From Hydractinia symbiolongicarpus (lineage: Eukaryota > Cnidaria > Hydrozoa > Anthoathecata > Hydractiniidae), in contig NC_079879.1 in the NCBI RefSeq assembly GCF_029227915.1, positions 13,020,001 through 13,084,000 on the forward strand: a stretch of 64,000 bases of DNA. Reading direction: 5' to 3'. This document shows, one piece after another, positions 49,977 to 61,100 of the stretch (positions are counted from its first letter, which is position 1; every line of letters starts with the position of its first letter). A model generated the notes under the pieces. The model was not told where the DNA came from and made no database searches. It saw only the letters and a list, made by a program, of their open reading frames with translations. Made by a program: the position numbers and the translations under genes.

Positions 49977-50561
49977 GTCCAACTGTTTGTATTCAACCAA
50001 TTGAAATAGAACTGCTGCGACATGCTTACAGCATCCTCCTGCTCCAGCTTTACATAAACATTTCGCATACAAAATATCACCACTTCTTTGACACAGGTGG
50101 ACATAAACAGAATATTTTTCTCTTTTCATGGAAGCAGCTACAAAACATTTCACAAGAAAAGTTAATTTTTCAGCCATAACATTACTTTTAACTCTCACTT
50201 TCTTCACGTAGCTCTCCTTGAATAGTTGGTATCCAAGAATTTTATGCTTTGTAGCACCCTTCGGCTTGCTATCACAGCTATTTCCAAGAACTAAATATTG
50301 GTGAATTTTCTCCTGGGTGATCGAAGGCATAGCTGCAAGATCAGTTGACCATTGACTTATATCTTCGTGTGTTCTTTCCTCCACTTCTTCGTCCCTCTCG
50401 GCATTTGTTAATTCTTTAAAAACAGGTCTTGGTACCACACAAGAGCTTTGAGAAAAGCTAGGCCCAAGATCTGTAGAGCTTAAAATTATATCTAAATCTG
50501 TATCCTTATTTATTACTTCCATTTCGACTTCTTTCACTCCTAAAACCTCACTAACTAACAA
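49960..50561 (-). pseudogene. SWIM zinc-finger/YqaJ-type ISL2EU protein, truncated
   Basis: The minus-strand frame starts from the ATG at 50561. A SWIM motif (CxC...CxH: CLCKAGAGGCCKH) lies near residues 166-178. It is normally followed by a YqaJ-like exonuclease domain, which is absent here. After EYKQLDLK the frame runs into the antisense of the transposase remnant and on to 49890, which marks the deletion junction. In intact ISL2EU elements this protein accompanies the THAP transposase, and its role in transposition is not established. Confidence 0.7.
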
Positions 50562-50783
50562 TATTTAAATGTTTACATCAATAACACGGGTTTTGGATAA
50601 GGGAGATAATGATTTTCTTGAGGAGATTTGAAAATTATCACAAACAATAACGGCTTTTTGTTATTATCGCCACAATAAAAAGAATGCTGTTATTTATTTA
50701 CAAACTCTCGCTTCTGGGAGGGAAAACTGTAGAATACAACTACCATAATGCATTGCGAATTAGCCGTATAGAGGGAACGGGGA

Positions 50784-52085
50784 ATTATTAAAATAGCAAG
50801 AAGCGTATTAGATTTACGTCGCGTGTTTAAGTTGTAATTCTTTTCGTCCAGCATTTCTCCAATTATAAAGAAAAAATCATTTGTTCTACTTAACTAAATG
50901 GTTAAGTTTAAGTGCAATGAGACAGGATGGCCAGCATATTTCGAAAACAAAATTCCAGGACTTTCTCAGACAAATTATCTAAGATTTGCAATTTTTAAGG
51001 ATTGTAACAACATGTATAATGAATTAAAAATAAAAGATAAATCTAATCGATTATAATCCAGTACTCGGGAAATTCCACTTGATCATTAGAGGCAGCTTTC
51101 AACATGAGGAAGAAAGAAAGTATGGATAGAGAGTTTTCGAAGTTTTTTTTTTCTAAGATTATTAACAAGGTCTCTTTTCTAGTACTATTTCTTAAATGGA
51201 TAATTTTCTAAATCAGCTTTTTCCACTTGCTGAGCAGTGTTCTTCACCTTGATTTTAGTTAGTAGTATGGTGGCGGTACAAAAATACAAATATTGAATTT
51301 TTTTTTTTTTTTAAAAAAGAAAATTTACAAATTTACTAAAAAAACATTAAGAAATAAAAAAAAATAGAAAATACTTTTCTTAGGAAGTTTCGAAACGATT
51401 TAGGACCAATAAGCGTAGACAGGTTGATCCCATTTTTGAACTTCAATCATAGAAATTGGTTGGGGTTGGATTTGAATAAAAACCTTTTCATTCGATGAAA
51501 AAATGAAAAATGAAAACACTTAATAATATTAAAGATATAGCTACAAAATCTGCTAATATACACAAGTTTTTTGTGCGTACAAGATTTTACGGTACCATAA
51601 GCAACAGTAGTATATTGTCTCAAGATAAAGTAAAACAAAAAACACACCACTGTGGTACCACTATGTTTAAGAAACAAATATATTTTGACTGTTTTATTTA
51701 TTAAAAATGTGCTTATTTTTTAAGGAATCCGCTACTGTCGCAAATTTGGTCGTTTCAGATTTTCCAGTTTCTTTATAAAGACATCTTTTTGCAAAGAGAA
51801 ACAAATATCAAAACTAAAACTAACTAACAGGATAGTTTCGATTTCCTAACATAAACTATGGTAACATACTTAATGGCCTGTACGCAATGTAGGTCACATA
51901 AGCAGCGTTGGTTAATAACAATACCTAGTGTAGACCTGGAATTACAAGAAATTAAGAAAAGGGGATTTTAAAATGAACCAAATAAACCAAATAAGAATGT
52001 TAAAAGTGCACAAGTCTTAATATATCGAAATGTTGTTCATAATTTTTTTGTGTAGACAATCTATAAATTTATCCAGATTTGCAAT
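50784..52085. other. Spacer between two ISL2EU elements
   Basis: No gene seen. AT-rich, with T/A homopolymer stretches near 51299-51360. Confidence 0.5.
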
Positions 52086-52892
52086 TCACCGTTCCCGTAA
52101 AAGAGAGTTTTTGCAATGCATTGTGGTAAATGTAGTCAAAAACATAAACAATCATGGAGGCGTCAGGAGAAAAAACACTTAATACAGATATTTTATCAGC
52201 TTGTTCAACACCTAAAAACAGCTTTTTTCAAAGCTTTACTTCACCAAACAACATCGAAGTTTCCTTAGACAATTTATCTACAGATTTCACCGTAGAGAAT
52301 GCTACAAACATTGGGAATTTGCCAGGAACTTCAACAACAAACGCTGCAGCTGGGGGAGGATTTACATGTTGTGTACCTTTATGTTACAACAACTCAAAAA
52401 GAAACAGAGAATTGTCGTTTTACGTCATTCCAAAAGATGAAGGTTTAAGAAAGACTTGGCTTTCAAAAATAAGTAGGAAAAACTTTAAACCAACATCAGG
52501 CCATAGAGTATGCTCTGCTCATTTTGAAGGTGGTAAAAAAACGTACATGAACAATATTCCAACGATTGTACCAAAAGCTATAGCACCTACACCGGTTAAA
52601 AATATCCATTAATATCCATTATAAGTTGGCGTTTCACTATCCTTCCCTCAAATAAGCCTTTTTCTACTTTGTTTTGTAAAACACTTGATTAATCTATTAC
52701 AGAGATAAAGTGTTTACAAAGAGCTATGATCATGGAGATAATTATTTTATAACAAAACATGATTATTCTCCACAATATATTGCTACGGTTATTTAATTGT
52801 TATACGCAAGCAATTTTTTTTAATTTCGGCTTTTTTTCTTGACTTCAAGTATCACAATGCATTGCGCATCTCACTATTCATGGGAACGGTGA
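52086..52892. mobile_element. Short ISL2EU-type element keeping only the THAP ORF
   Basis: Ends CACCGTTCCC (after AATT) and CAATGCATTGTG blocks are inverted at the two termini, related to but diverged from those of the neighbouring element. AT target duplication is compatible. At 807 bp it carries only one ORF (52154-52612). The DDE and SWIM/YqaJ parts are gone, so it is non-autonomous and older than the first copy. Confidence 0.8.
52154..52612 (+). CDS. THAP-only protein from an ISL2EU element
   Basis: 152 codons from ATG to TAA. A complete THAP zinc finger lies at about residues 71-142 (CCVPLCYNNS, CSAHF, then TIVP), preceded by a Ser/Thr-rich N-terminus of about 70 residues and followed by a short tail. 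It clearly resembles the THAP region of the neighbouring transposase. THAP domains of transposases bind the element's own ends. Without a catalytic core this protein could occupy ends without cutting. The frame has no stops despite the element's age. Confidence 0.75.
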   Translation: MEASGEKTLNTDILSACSTPKNSFFQSFTSPNNIEVSLDNLSTDFTVENATNIGNLPGTSTTNAAAGGGFTCCVPLCYNNSKRNRELSFYVIPKDEGLRKTWLSKISRKNFKPTSGHRVCSAHFEGGKKTYMNNIPTIVPKAIAPTPVKNIH

Positions 52893-54315
52893 ATTAAATG
52901 TTTCGACTTGCGACTACTGTCATAAAAAGTAGTTATTGGTGTTAAAAAATAAATTTTTAGCTTTTTATCAATTTTAAAATAAAAGATTTTAAAAAATTAT
53001 AAATTATGACAGACACAAACTTTGCAGTATAAAAAACAACACTTGCTCACTTTAATTCTATCAAACAGCTTTGACAAAAAATAGACAAACCCAGGTCAAA
53101 ATCATTCTGATTTTATAAACTCCTCAGTTTGCTAAGATTTGACAAGGCACAAAACTGTTCAGTTACCGTAACACATATAATTTTGCAAATACTGAAACAT
53201 CGAATTCCTTTAAAAATGTGCGTCATATTTTGCAGCTATGTCTCTCAAGTAACCCAACTGTCTCTTTGGCAACATCATGTTTTTCGACACATCAAACCAA
53301 ACAAGATTCAACTCTTTGGCATTTTCCTAGAGATAAAAACAGAACTTGGGTCAATATTTTTTGATACACAGAAGAAAACATCGGAAATCACAAACGCATG
53401 CACATGAATTGTAATTTTCCTCAAATTTAGTGAGTAGTAAGTAAAGAAAGATCGTTGGGGCTTCCCATACTCTTCCCATATCCCTTTGACTGTAACCCCT
53501 CCGACTGCTACATTACCACTAAAGATCCGTATAACATTACTCAAAACTTGCTTGTCTGCCACACAGGACAGCTCGTCTCCGTAAATGACCCCAAACAGTT
53601 TAAAACCATTACATTTAAAGAGCGCCGGTGTGGGTACTCGAACCTACTATTGTACTATCTACTTTTTATACAGATTTCAGCCTATAATACTTATGTAACA
53701 ATAAAAAAGTAAGAGTGCATTAGTTTCTTTTTCAGAGAAATTTGAAAAAAGAAATTACTTAAAATTAAGCAGGAAAAGTAATTTTTCTTAATTATCTTCC
53801 CCGAAACTTTGTGGCGCACCGTTAACTCTTGACAAAATATTTGTGGAAATGACTACTTTTGGTTTCTTCTAGAAATGATCAAAGATCATCATTTGGTCAG
53901 TATTCTTCAACCTGTAAGCTGCAAAAGTTTTACTTTAGATATGTAGGCCAAGTAAACAACTTGCGTTATGCGTTAACTGCACTTTTCACCCTTCCCGCAT
54001 GGATCACTTAAAATCAGTACCGTTTAAAATTTCGAATCCAAACTCACTCCTAAATCCACTGGTAACATTGAAAAGCGAATAAGTTCAGAGTGTGTGTGAC
54101 AGCGTTCCCAATTACTTGTGGTTACTATCGTTGGCATTTGGCCCTCTTTCCTGCAACCTTCCCGTAACTTTCAAAGCATTTCAATTGTTTATTTGCTGTG
54201 AAGTCATAACTTTAAGGTAAGTACGGGTAGAACCAAATCCTTTGGATTTCTTTAGGTAGGAAAAAATCAGACAAAATATTTGGAGTTATATAGATTATAT
54301 AGATAAAATCTAAAC

Positions 54316-54357
54316 TTGTATACGGCCTTTTACATAGATGTAAAAGGCCGTATACAA
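54316..54357. repeat. Perfect hairpin, 20-bp stem, 2-base loop
   Basis: TTGTATACGGCCTTTTACAT is followed after AG by its exact reverse complement. Pairing continues imperfectly outward to about 54303-54370. Confidence 0.92.
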
Positions 54358-54549
54358 TTTAAATTTTATGTGTCCACCGCAAAGGTTAAAACTCCCCTCT
54401 GTTGTGTCCGCACAAGATTTTCTTAACATAGCAAACCGCTGATTCTTTGTGATAAAGGAAATTCATTACGTTTTTATATATACATGCAACTAAATATTCG
54501 GAGTTTAGCTGTAATATACCTATGCGATAAACACTATCAGGCTGAAAGA

Positions 54550-54616
54550 ATGTTTAGATTACTGAAAAACTTAATTGTCCTCTTTTTCGCTTTAATATAC
54601 GTTAACAGGACAAGAG
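54550..54616 (+). other. Orphan signal-peptide-like first exon
   Basis: ATG followed by a basic then strongly hydrophobic stretch (LLKNLIVLFFALIYV) ends at GAG|GTATAA, about 70 bases after a TATATATA-type box (about 54475). The layout mimics exon 1 of the Kazal gene, but no second exon was found. It may be a gene remnant or chance. Confidence 0.25.
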
Positions 54617-55153
54617 GTATAATTACACAACGCCAAATTCAGACAGTATAGTAGTGTTAAGTCTTATTGTGAAAAAGGAAAAAATGTCTAAATACAATAT
54701 CTAATATACTAAAAAAACACATTAGAAGGATTCACTTCTCTGTCTGAGTCTAAATAATTTTTTCATAAGCATGACATTTATAAGCATTCTAAATTTGGAC
54801 ATTTTTTAACATATGCTAAGCATTACGTGAAGCCTAAGAAAATGTTGCAAAAGTTTTGTTTCGTGGGCAGTTTTTCTTTTTATTCTTTTTGTCTAATTTA
54901 ACCAGTATGTAGTGAGATTTAAGTTGTAATTACTGATATTCAAAATTTAAATGCAATATTTCTTTTTCAAATAAGCATATTTAAAGGCTGATCATGTGTT
55001 TTTCATAAGCATATTACAATAAATCTATTTGCCATTATGCATAACCTATCATTTGAGTCTGATAAAGCACAATTAAGCCTTATTTTGGAATTTCAATTGC
55101 TTTTAAAAAAACATGTAAGCTTATTAGAAAAGAACATGTAAATCGCCACTTAC

Positions 55154-58100
55154 GCTTTGTAGGTACTTAGAGACGTTTTCACCAATGTCATCATGATACG
55201 TTGCTACGTAACTACCAATCCATGCGTTGTCCGTATTACGTGGATCGTCCACGTAACCAGAGAAGATCTATGTACGTGATAAGGATTCTATAACTCTCAC
55301 AGTTAAGTGGCCATTAAATAGATCATAAAGTACAATAAACGGCTTGTGGGTTTAAAAATATATTTTTGCACTTTATTACGAATAAGTACAAAAAATGTCT
55401 GCAGGTTGTATGTTAGATTATCAAGGTTTACCCCTCCATGGCTTAACTTTTCAAATTTAACCTGGCAAATTGTTTTAAGATTTGTTTTAGTTTTGACATG
55501 TATCTAAATCTAAGGTTTTCCAATATGGTTGCGTAACAAATGTAAAAACAAAAAAGCACATAGATTAATTTAAAAGAAACTAGGTAAGGTTGATCATGAA
55601 GATTTTCTCCAACCTCTTTTCCAGCATCGATCATGTCGTCAATGTTATTTGTATATGCAGCTTTTCGTTTTTTACTCAACCACAGACCCGGATCATTTAA
55701 ACTTGTACTTTGGAACAGTTTATACAACACCAGTGGAATACAACTGGGAATTCCAGAGGAGCTAATCCACGTCGCCTGAGGACCCTAAAAGGTTTAAATA
55801 TTGGGAATACAAAATACGATTAATATGAATGTTCTTTATTACACAAAGAAAATCGAAACACTGCTAGATAGGCTATTTTACGCATGGAATGAGATTATAA
55901 ACAAAAATACCATAAAAAAATTTAGACGAAAGTATACTGAATCCTATCTAAATAGCAGTTGTAAAAGTTCCTGCATGTCAAAACGTTAAATCACAAATTT
56001 TAACTCAATACACAATGTATTTAATAGAAGTGGCCCTGACAGCACTGACGGCACACCAATGTATGATTACTTATCTATAATTGTAGCTTTAATTAGGAGC
56101 TAATATATATATATAGAATCTTTTGCAAACTGTAATATAACTTACCGAAGGGATAGTTATCTTAGAGAGCTTATTATTACAAACAACAAGGACTTGAAGC
56201 ATGTTTGAACCACTTTCACCTTCTTCAATTCCCATCAAACCATGTTTCCATCTAATAGAAAAAAAGGCAATGCATAACAAAATAGACCAAAGATATTCTA
56301 AAGTATTAAACTGACATTTCATACGGCACAAATGTATTTTATAAAACAATACCCTGGTAGTCCATACGGTTATTTTGGACAGATTGAACAAAGCAATGAC
56401 AATAAAAAAAGATTTTACCTTGTAATGATAGCTTCAACCACTGTATTCTCACCGTAGGTCGGTAATAAACCATTGCCGACGAATCCCGTTCTACCGTTCG
56501 GATTTCTGAAAGTTTTGAAGAAATCAGGAAATAATTATACACTACAAGAAGTAATTAAAAATAGAGCATTTTCCTACCACGAAGTAAAACGTTCGCAAAC
56601 TCAAATGCTATTGGATGGTTTTATTTATCAATGATTTCGCAAAAAGAAAAAGGAAACAGAGCGAAAATAAAATGAAAATAATTTTTTTACCTGTATGCAG
56701 TCTGATCCGCATCCGGTGCATCAAAAAACGATGGAACTTGTTTTGGTTCGTACTCTGGATATTCTGTCTAACAAATAACATTGAATCAAACATTTAAAAA
56801 CATGAATAAATTGTCGTAGCAGGAAATTTATTTGTATAGCATGATTATGAAAAACTCACACCTCATCAAATTTTTAATGAGGGTTATAAATAATTTATCC
56901 ATTTTTTGCCAAATACTTCAAAATAGCTCCAAAGAATTATAAGTTAATTCTTAGCTGTCTCCAAAAGAATTATGATTTGTCTTTTGCTTGTTCAAAAAGA
57001 ATTACGGTATGTCTTTCGTTGTCGCCTAAAGAATCATGATTTGTTTTTAGCTGGGTCTAAAATAATTATAAACTAGAGTTATGCTCACCTCCCATGACAG
57101 GTACTCTTTAGGGACAACAAATCTTTTCTTGGCTGTTAAAGGATAATATAATATGGTTTTGACAGATGATAAACTTGGAGGTTTATAACACGTTGATCCA
57201 ATTCGATCATTCTAATAAACAAAAAATCATTTACTTCAAAGATTTAATAAATAAAACTTTTTAAAAAAGTTAAAAAAGTATAATTTTTGAATGTTGATTT
57301 TTCGACCAATATATCAGAGAGATTATATTAATTTTTCTATCTCATCAAAGCATTCTTCTCAGTTTCTACATTTGTGAAGTCGGTAAGACGCAAATTCCAA
57401 TGTTAAAAAGCCTCGACATAGGCTTATAGAGGTTTTCGTCAGCATTTAGTTGCCGAGGTGTCAAAAACTAAATTATAAAGACGGTGTTATGGTGTACCTT
57501 GGTGGAATTATCATTTGCAAATGTTATAGGTCTGCCATTTTCTTCATCATCGTCCTGATTGGCATATTCATGCTTCTTACTATAATAACAATGTAAAAAA
57601 CATAGCAATGATTAATGCAGTTTTAAAACAGACGATAACATTGGTGTCTATATGAGGCGATGAAAACTATAAGGCGTGACTGTACATAAGGCACCGGTAT
57701 CCTCCATTGTAGAGATCGTCTCTCTTATAGCAGAAAATCATATAGAAACCTTCAGAGGGGATCACTAACAAATAAAAACCCGAAAGCAATTGACGCGGAC
57801 AAATTCAGTTTGTCCAGTATTTTTTACAGAAATAAAAAAAAAGCATATTTAAGTACGAAAAATACCTTATTGCTTGATCTTCTTTGCGACAGATATGATC
57901 TGGACTGGTGTTAGCGAGACAATGGATAAGACTCTCTCTTTCAAAACCTTCTAATTCGTTTTTATCGTCAACTGAAAGAACTAAAAACAAGAAAGATTGT
58001 TATGATTTTTTGCCGATACAAAAAAAAAAAGAAAAAGAAAATACTTTTTATAATACATTCTTGAAAATTATTTACTCCTCTCGTCAAACGAAGAAGTGTG

Positions 58101-61100
58101 ACGTATTTAAAAGGGCACTTGCAAAAACTTGTTAAGGTAGAAAACTTGACGAAAACTAAGAGCTACTTGAAACAAGTGATGTTCACAGTGATGTCTCTCT
58201 TAAATGGACATCATTACAGGGCAAAACCAAACTTAAATCCCGCGAGCCTTTTTGAATATGTTAGTGATGAACAAAAGTAGTTCTTTTTCAATATGTCTTA
58301 CACGGATTATACTCGCCCTTCATGATCGATTAAATGTTTCACCCCAAATTCACGATCGAGGTGAAACATTTCCTGTTGAAAATAAAAAATACGGATGCGC
58401 CATGATAAAGATTCTCCTATGCCTTTTTGTACTGTTACTGATTACAACAGGTAATCTTCAGAATTTAAAAAGAAGAAACAAAAAGAAAAAAACTTAATAA
58501 AACTTCATTTACATCCAGCAAAAATGTTTTATCTCTATCGTCGAGCGCTGTCGCGACTCTTAAATGATTCGCGTCAAACACTTAAACGCGTCTAAGCGCA
58601 AGTTGGACGCGCGGGTATTTCAAGCCTGCGTTGCGCTGCATTTAAACATCTTTTTAAAACCAAAGACTATGACTAAAAACTCTCCTAAACGCAAATTCTT
58701 TTTCATTTTATGTGGCAAATATTCTACGTACTGTATTGGTCTTCAGGAACTCTGCAACATCCAAACAATCTTCTACATATGACGTAAATATTTGGGATGA
58801 TAGAAAAAGGCATGGGAATTGGTGATTTGTTCTGATATTCTTCAATCAAATAGTAAAGATTATATTTCCATATCTTCTCAGCTTTAAACTGCACTCTCTC
58901 ATAAATCGCACTAAAAAAATAATTTGCATAGGCCAGATGAAAACCAGGTTTTATCTATTTCTTCCAGAAGAAAATAAAACTTGGGCGACAAACGACGCAA
59001 TTGTTTTCTATAATTACCTACCTAAAACGAGCAATAAGTAGATTGATCAACAGAACTGCAGCAAGCAGTGTATATCCTGCCATTGAAACTTTCAAAGCTG
59101 GTTGAACAGTGCCAGTGTAGTTAAATGAAAATACAGTTAAATTTTCTGGAGCTGAAATGAAATAATGAATTGCTTCCTGTGTAAAATAAATTTCATTAAA
59201 ACTGGTATGATTTATTATTTGGAAAATATAGATTATGTAAAATTAAATGTCACGCACGATATCTAGATAACTAGCATATGTCATCAATTATATTTGATTT
59301 TTACCTTGTATTGTAGCATCATCAAGAGAATCAGCATACATTTGTTTGTAGGGTACAGCCAAAACTGTTTTAATTGCCTCCATGGTTGAATCGTTGTATG
59401 GCGATATAATAGCAAATCTTGATATGCCATACGCGAAAAGAAAGATGGCCAGCACAAAAACGAAGTAAACAAGATCGACAGTCTAAAAAATAAAATATCG
59501 TTGAGCAGACATGATCATTGGATGTCCCTGGGCCTTTTTCGTAACTAAAGACAAATTAAAATTTCAGAAACCATACTATTTTAAGAAAGATGATTTACAG
59601 CTGAAAATTGCTAGAATTTAATTTTGCTAAAATATATGCAAATTTGCGAAATTTCCAGTCACAAATATAAATGAAATTAAAGTACATCGGGATCCGTTTT
59701 ATGCCATTCTAAGAACGTGTCAAGAAATCTTCAGGACTTAAGAAGAAGAAGTCCAAGGCTTAATGTGTTCTTTGACAACGCAATCTGACCCTAACGTGCA
59801 CGGCAGACTCAGATTACACTTACCATTCTGTTGATCATCACAAGATATGGTCCAAGCTGTTTACTGATGGAAAATACATGTAATAATCTTATAATCCATA
59901 AAAAGATGTCGATAGCAAACAATACTCGTGCCTCTATCAACGTGTCATCATGAAGTCGGAATGAAAAAGCAATTAGAAACAGGAGGAGTGCAGTTGCATC
60001 TAAGATATTCCACTTGGAGGTTCTGTATTGATGTATTTTTTGAGACATTTTCCTGCCAATGGGAGCTTGAATTACCTTAAATATAGAAAACATTATTTAG
60101 AAACAGGCTTTCCCCATCTTCTACTACTGTTGTTGGCGCAGTATAAAACCATTGGATGCAGAACTATTTATATGATTTATTCTCCTGTTACATTATTGGG
60201 GGAAAGTGATAAAAATTTTCCCCGACTAATTTCTTCCCCAGGGGGGAAGGATAAGGGATTCAGGTTACAACAAAATAATACAGTGGTGGATGAAGATGTT
60301 TACACTAGCACCGTTATCAAAGAATAGGTGTATTTCCAATGGTTTTTCTTTTTTTAAACAATGTGGTCAGAACTTAACAGGATTAAAAAAGTCACCTGTC
60401 GAATTTCCTCTAATAGCAAGGCACACCAATACACCAGTAACAAAATTTCTGCAAGTTTGATAGTTTTAGTAATTGTGTGAGTGATGTAGTATGCAAAGAT
60501 AGCCAGAAATACACAGTAAGAGACCTAAAACGACAAAACATGATTAGACTTGCAAAAGAAGATGATTCGCCGAATTTTTAGAGAATAATTTTTTTTGTCT
60601 TTATTTATATTTGCGAATTTCGCGCATCTTCTTTATTTTCGCGAATTTCGCGCATCTTCTTCTTAAATATCTGTAAAGGTGACTTCACGAAAACGAAACT
60701 AGAAATGACGCTGGCAGATTTTTTCAAAAAATTGATTCAGTAAATTTTCAATAAATAATTTTCAGCCTAGTGCTGCGTGCAAGTTCATAGTTTCTTGTTA
60801 TAAACAGGTTTCTTATAAGAAATACATTTAACTGAAACATACTTACGACGTTTGAAGCACACTTTGCAATAGGAGCATTGTAAAAATATTTAGCTTTATA
60901 GAAGGACGCTTTCAAACACTGCATTATTCTGACCCTTTTATTGCCCTCGTCAGTTCTTTTGCTCACACTGAAGCATAGAAAAAATACAAGACATATACCA
61001 TAAAACTATTTATTGCCAGGTATACTTGTTTACAATGGATAAAGAAGCATTCATACAGTTAAGTATAGTTAACGTATCTTCCACTTCATTAAACTTTCTT

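Larger units (their letters stand above)
48629..50783. mobile_element. ISL2EU-type DNA transposon, internally deleted copy
   Basis: Terminal inverted repeats of about 53-55 bp are identical at both ends (each begins CCCCGTTCCCTCTATACGGC after AATT). A 2-bp AT target duplication fits both flanks. Inside are two convergent genes typical of ISL2EU elements, a THAP/DDE transposase and a SWIM/YqaJ-type protein. Both are truncated at the same point near 49960, so one internal deletion removed both 3' halves. Perfect ends suggest recent transposition, mobilised in trans. Confidence 0.88.
52893..55153. other. Region downstream of the TRPM2-like gene
   Basis: The last coding exon of the channel gene should be here or further 3', but none could be recognised. 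A G+C-richer stretch at 53455-53640 is open on both strands (plus-strand frame with Cys-containing NPSDCYITT). It was not assigned. A hairpin (54316-54357) and a hydrophobic leader-like exon (54550-54616) are listed separately. Confidence 0.4.

Noticed and set aside
53308-53712. Overlapping plus and minus frames in a G+C-richer patch
   Set aside because: Both strands read plausibly and neither shows a recognised domain or the expected TRPM2 terminal motif, so no call was made.
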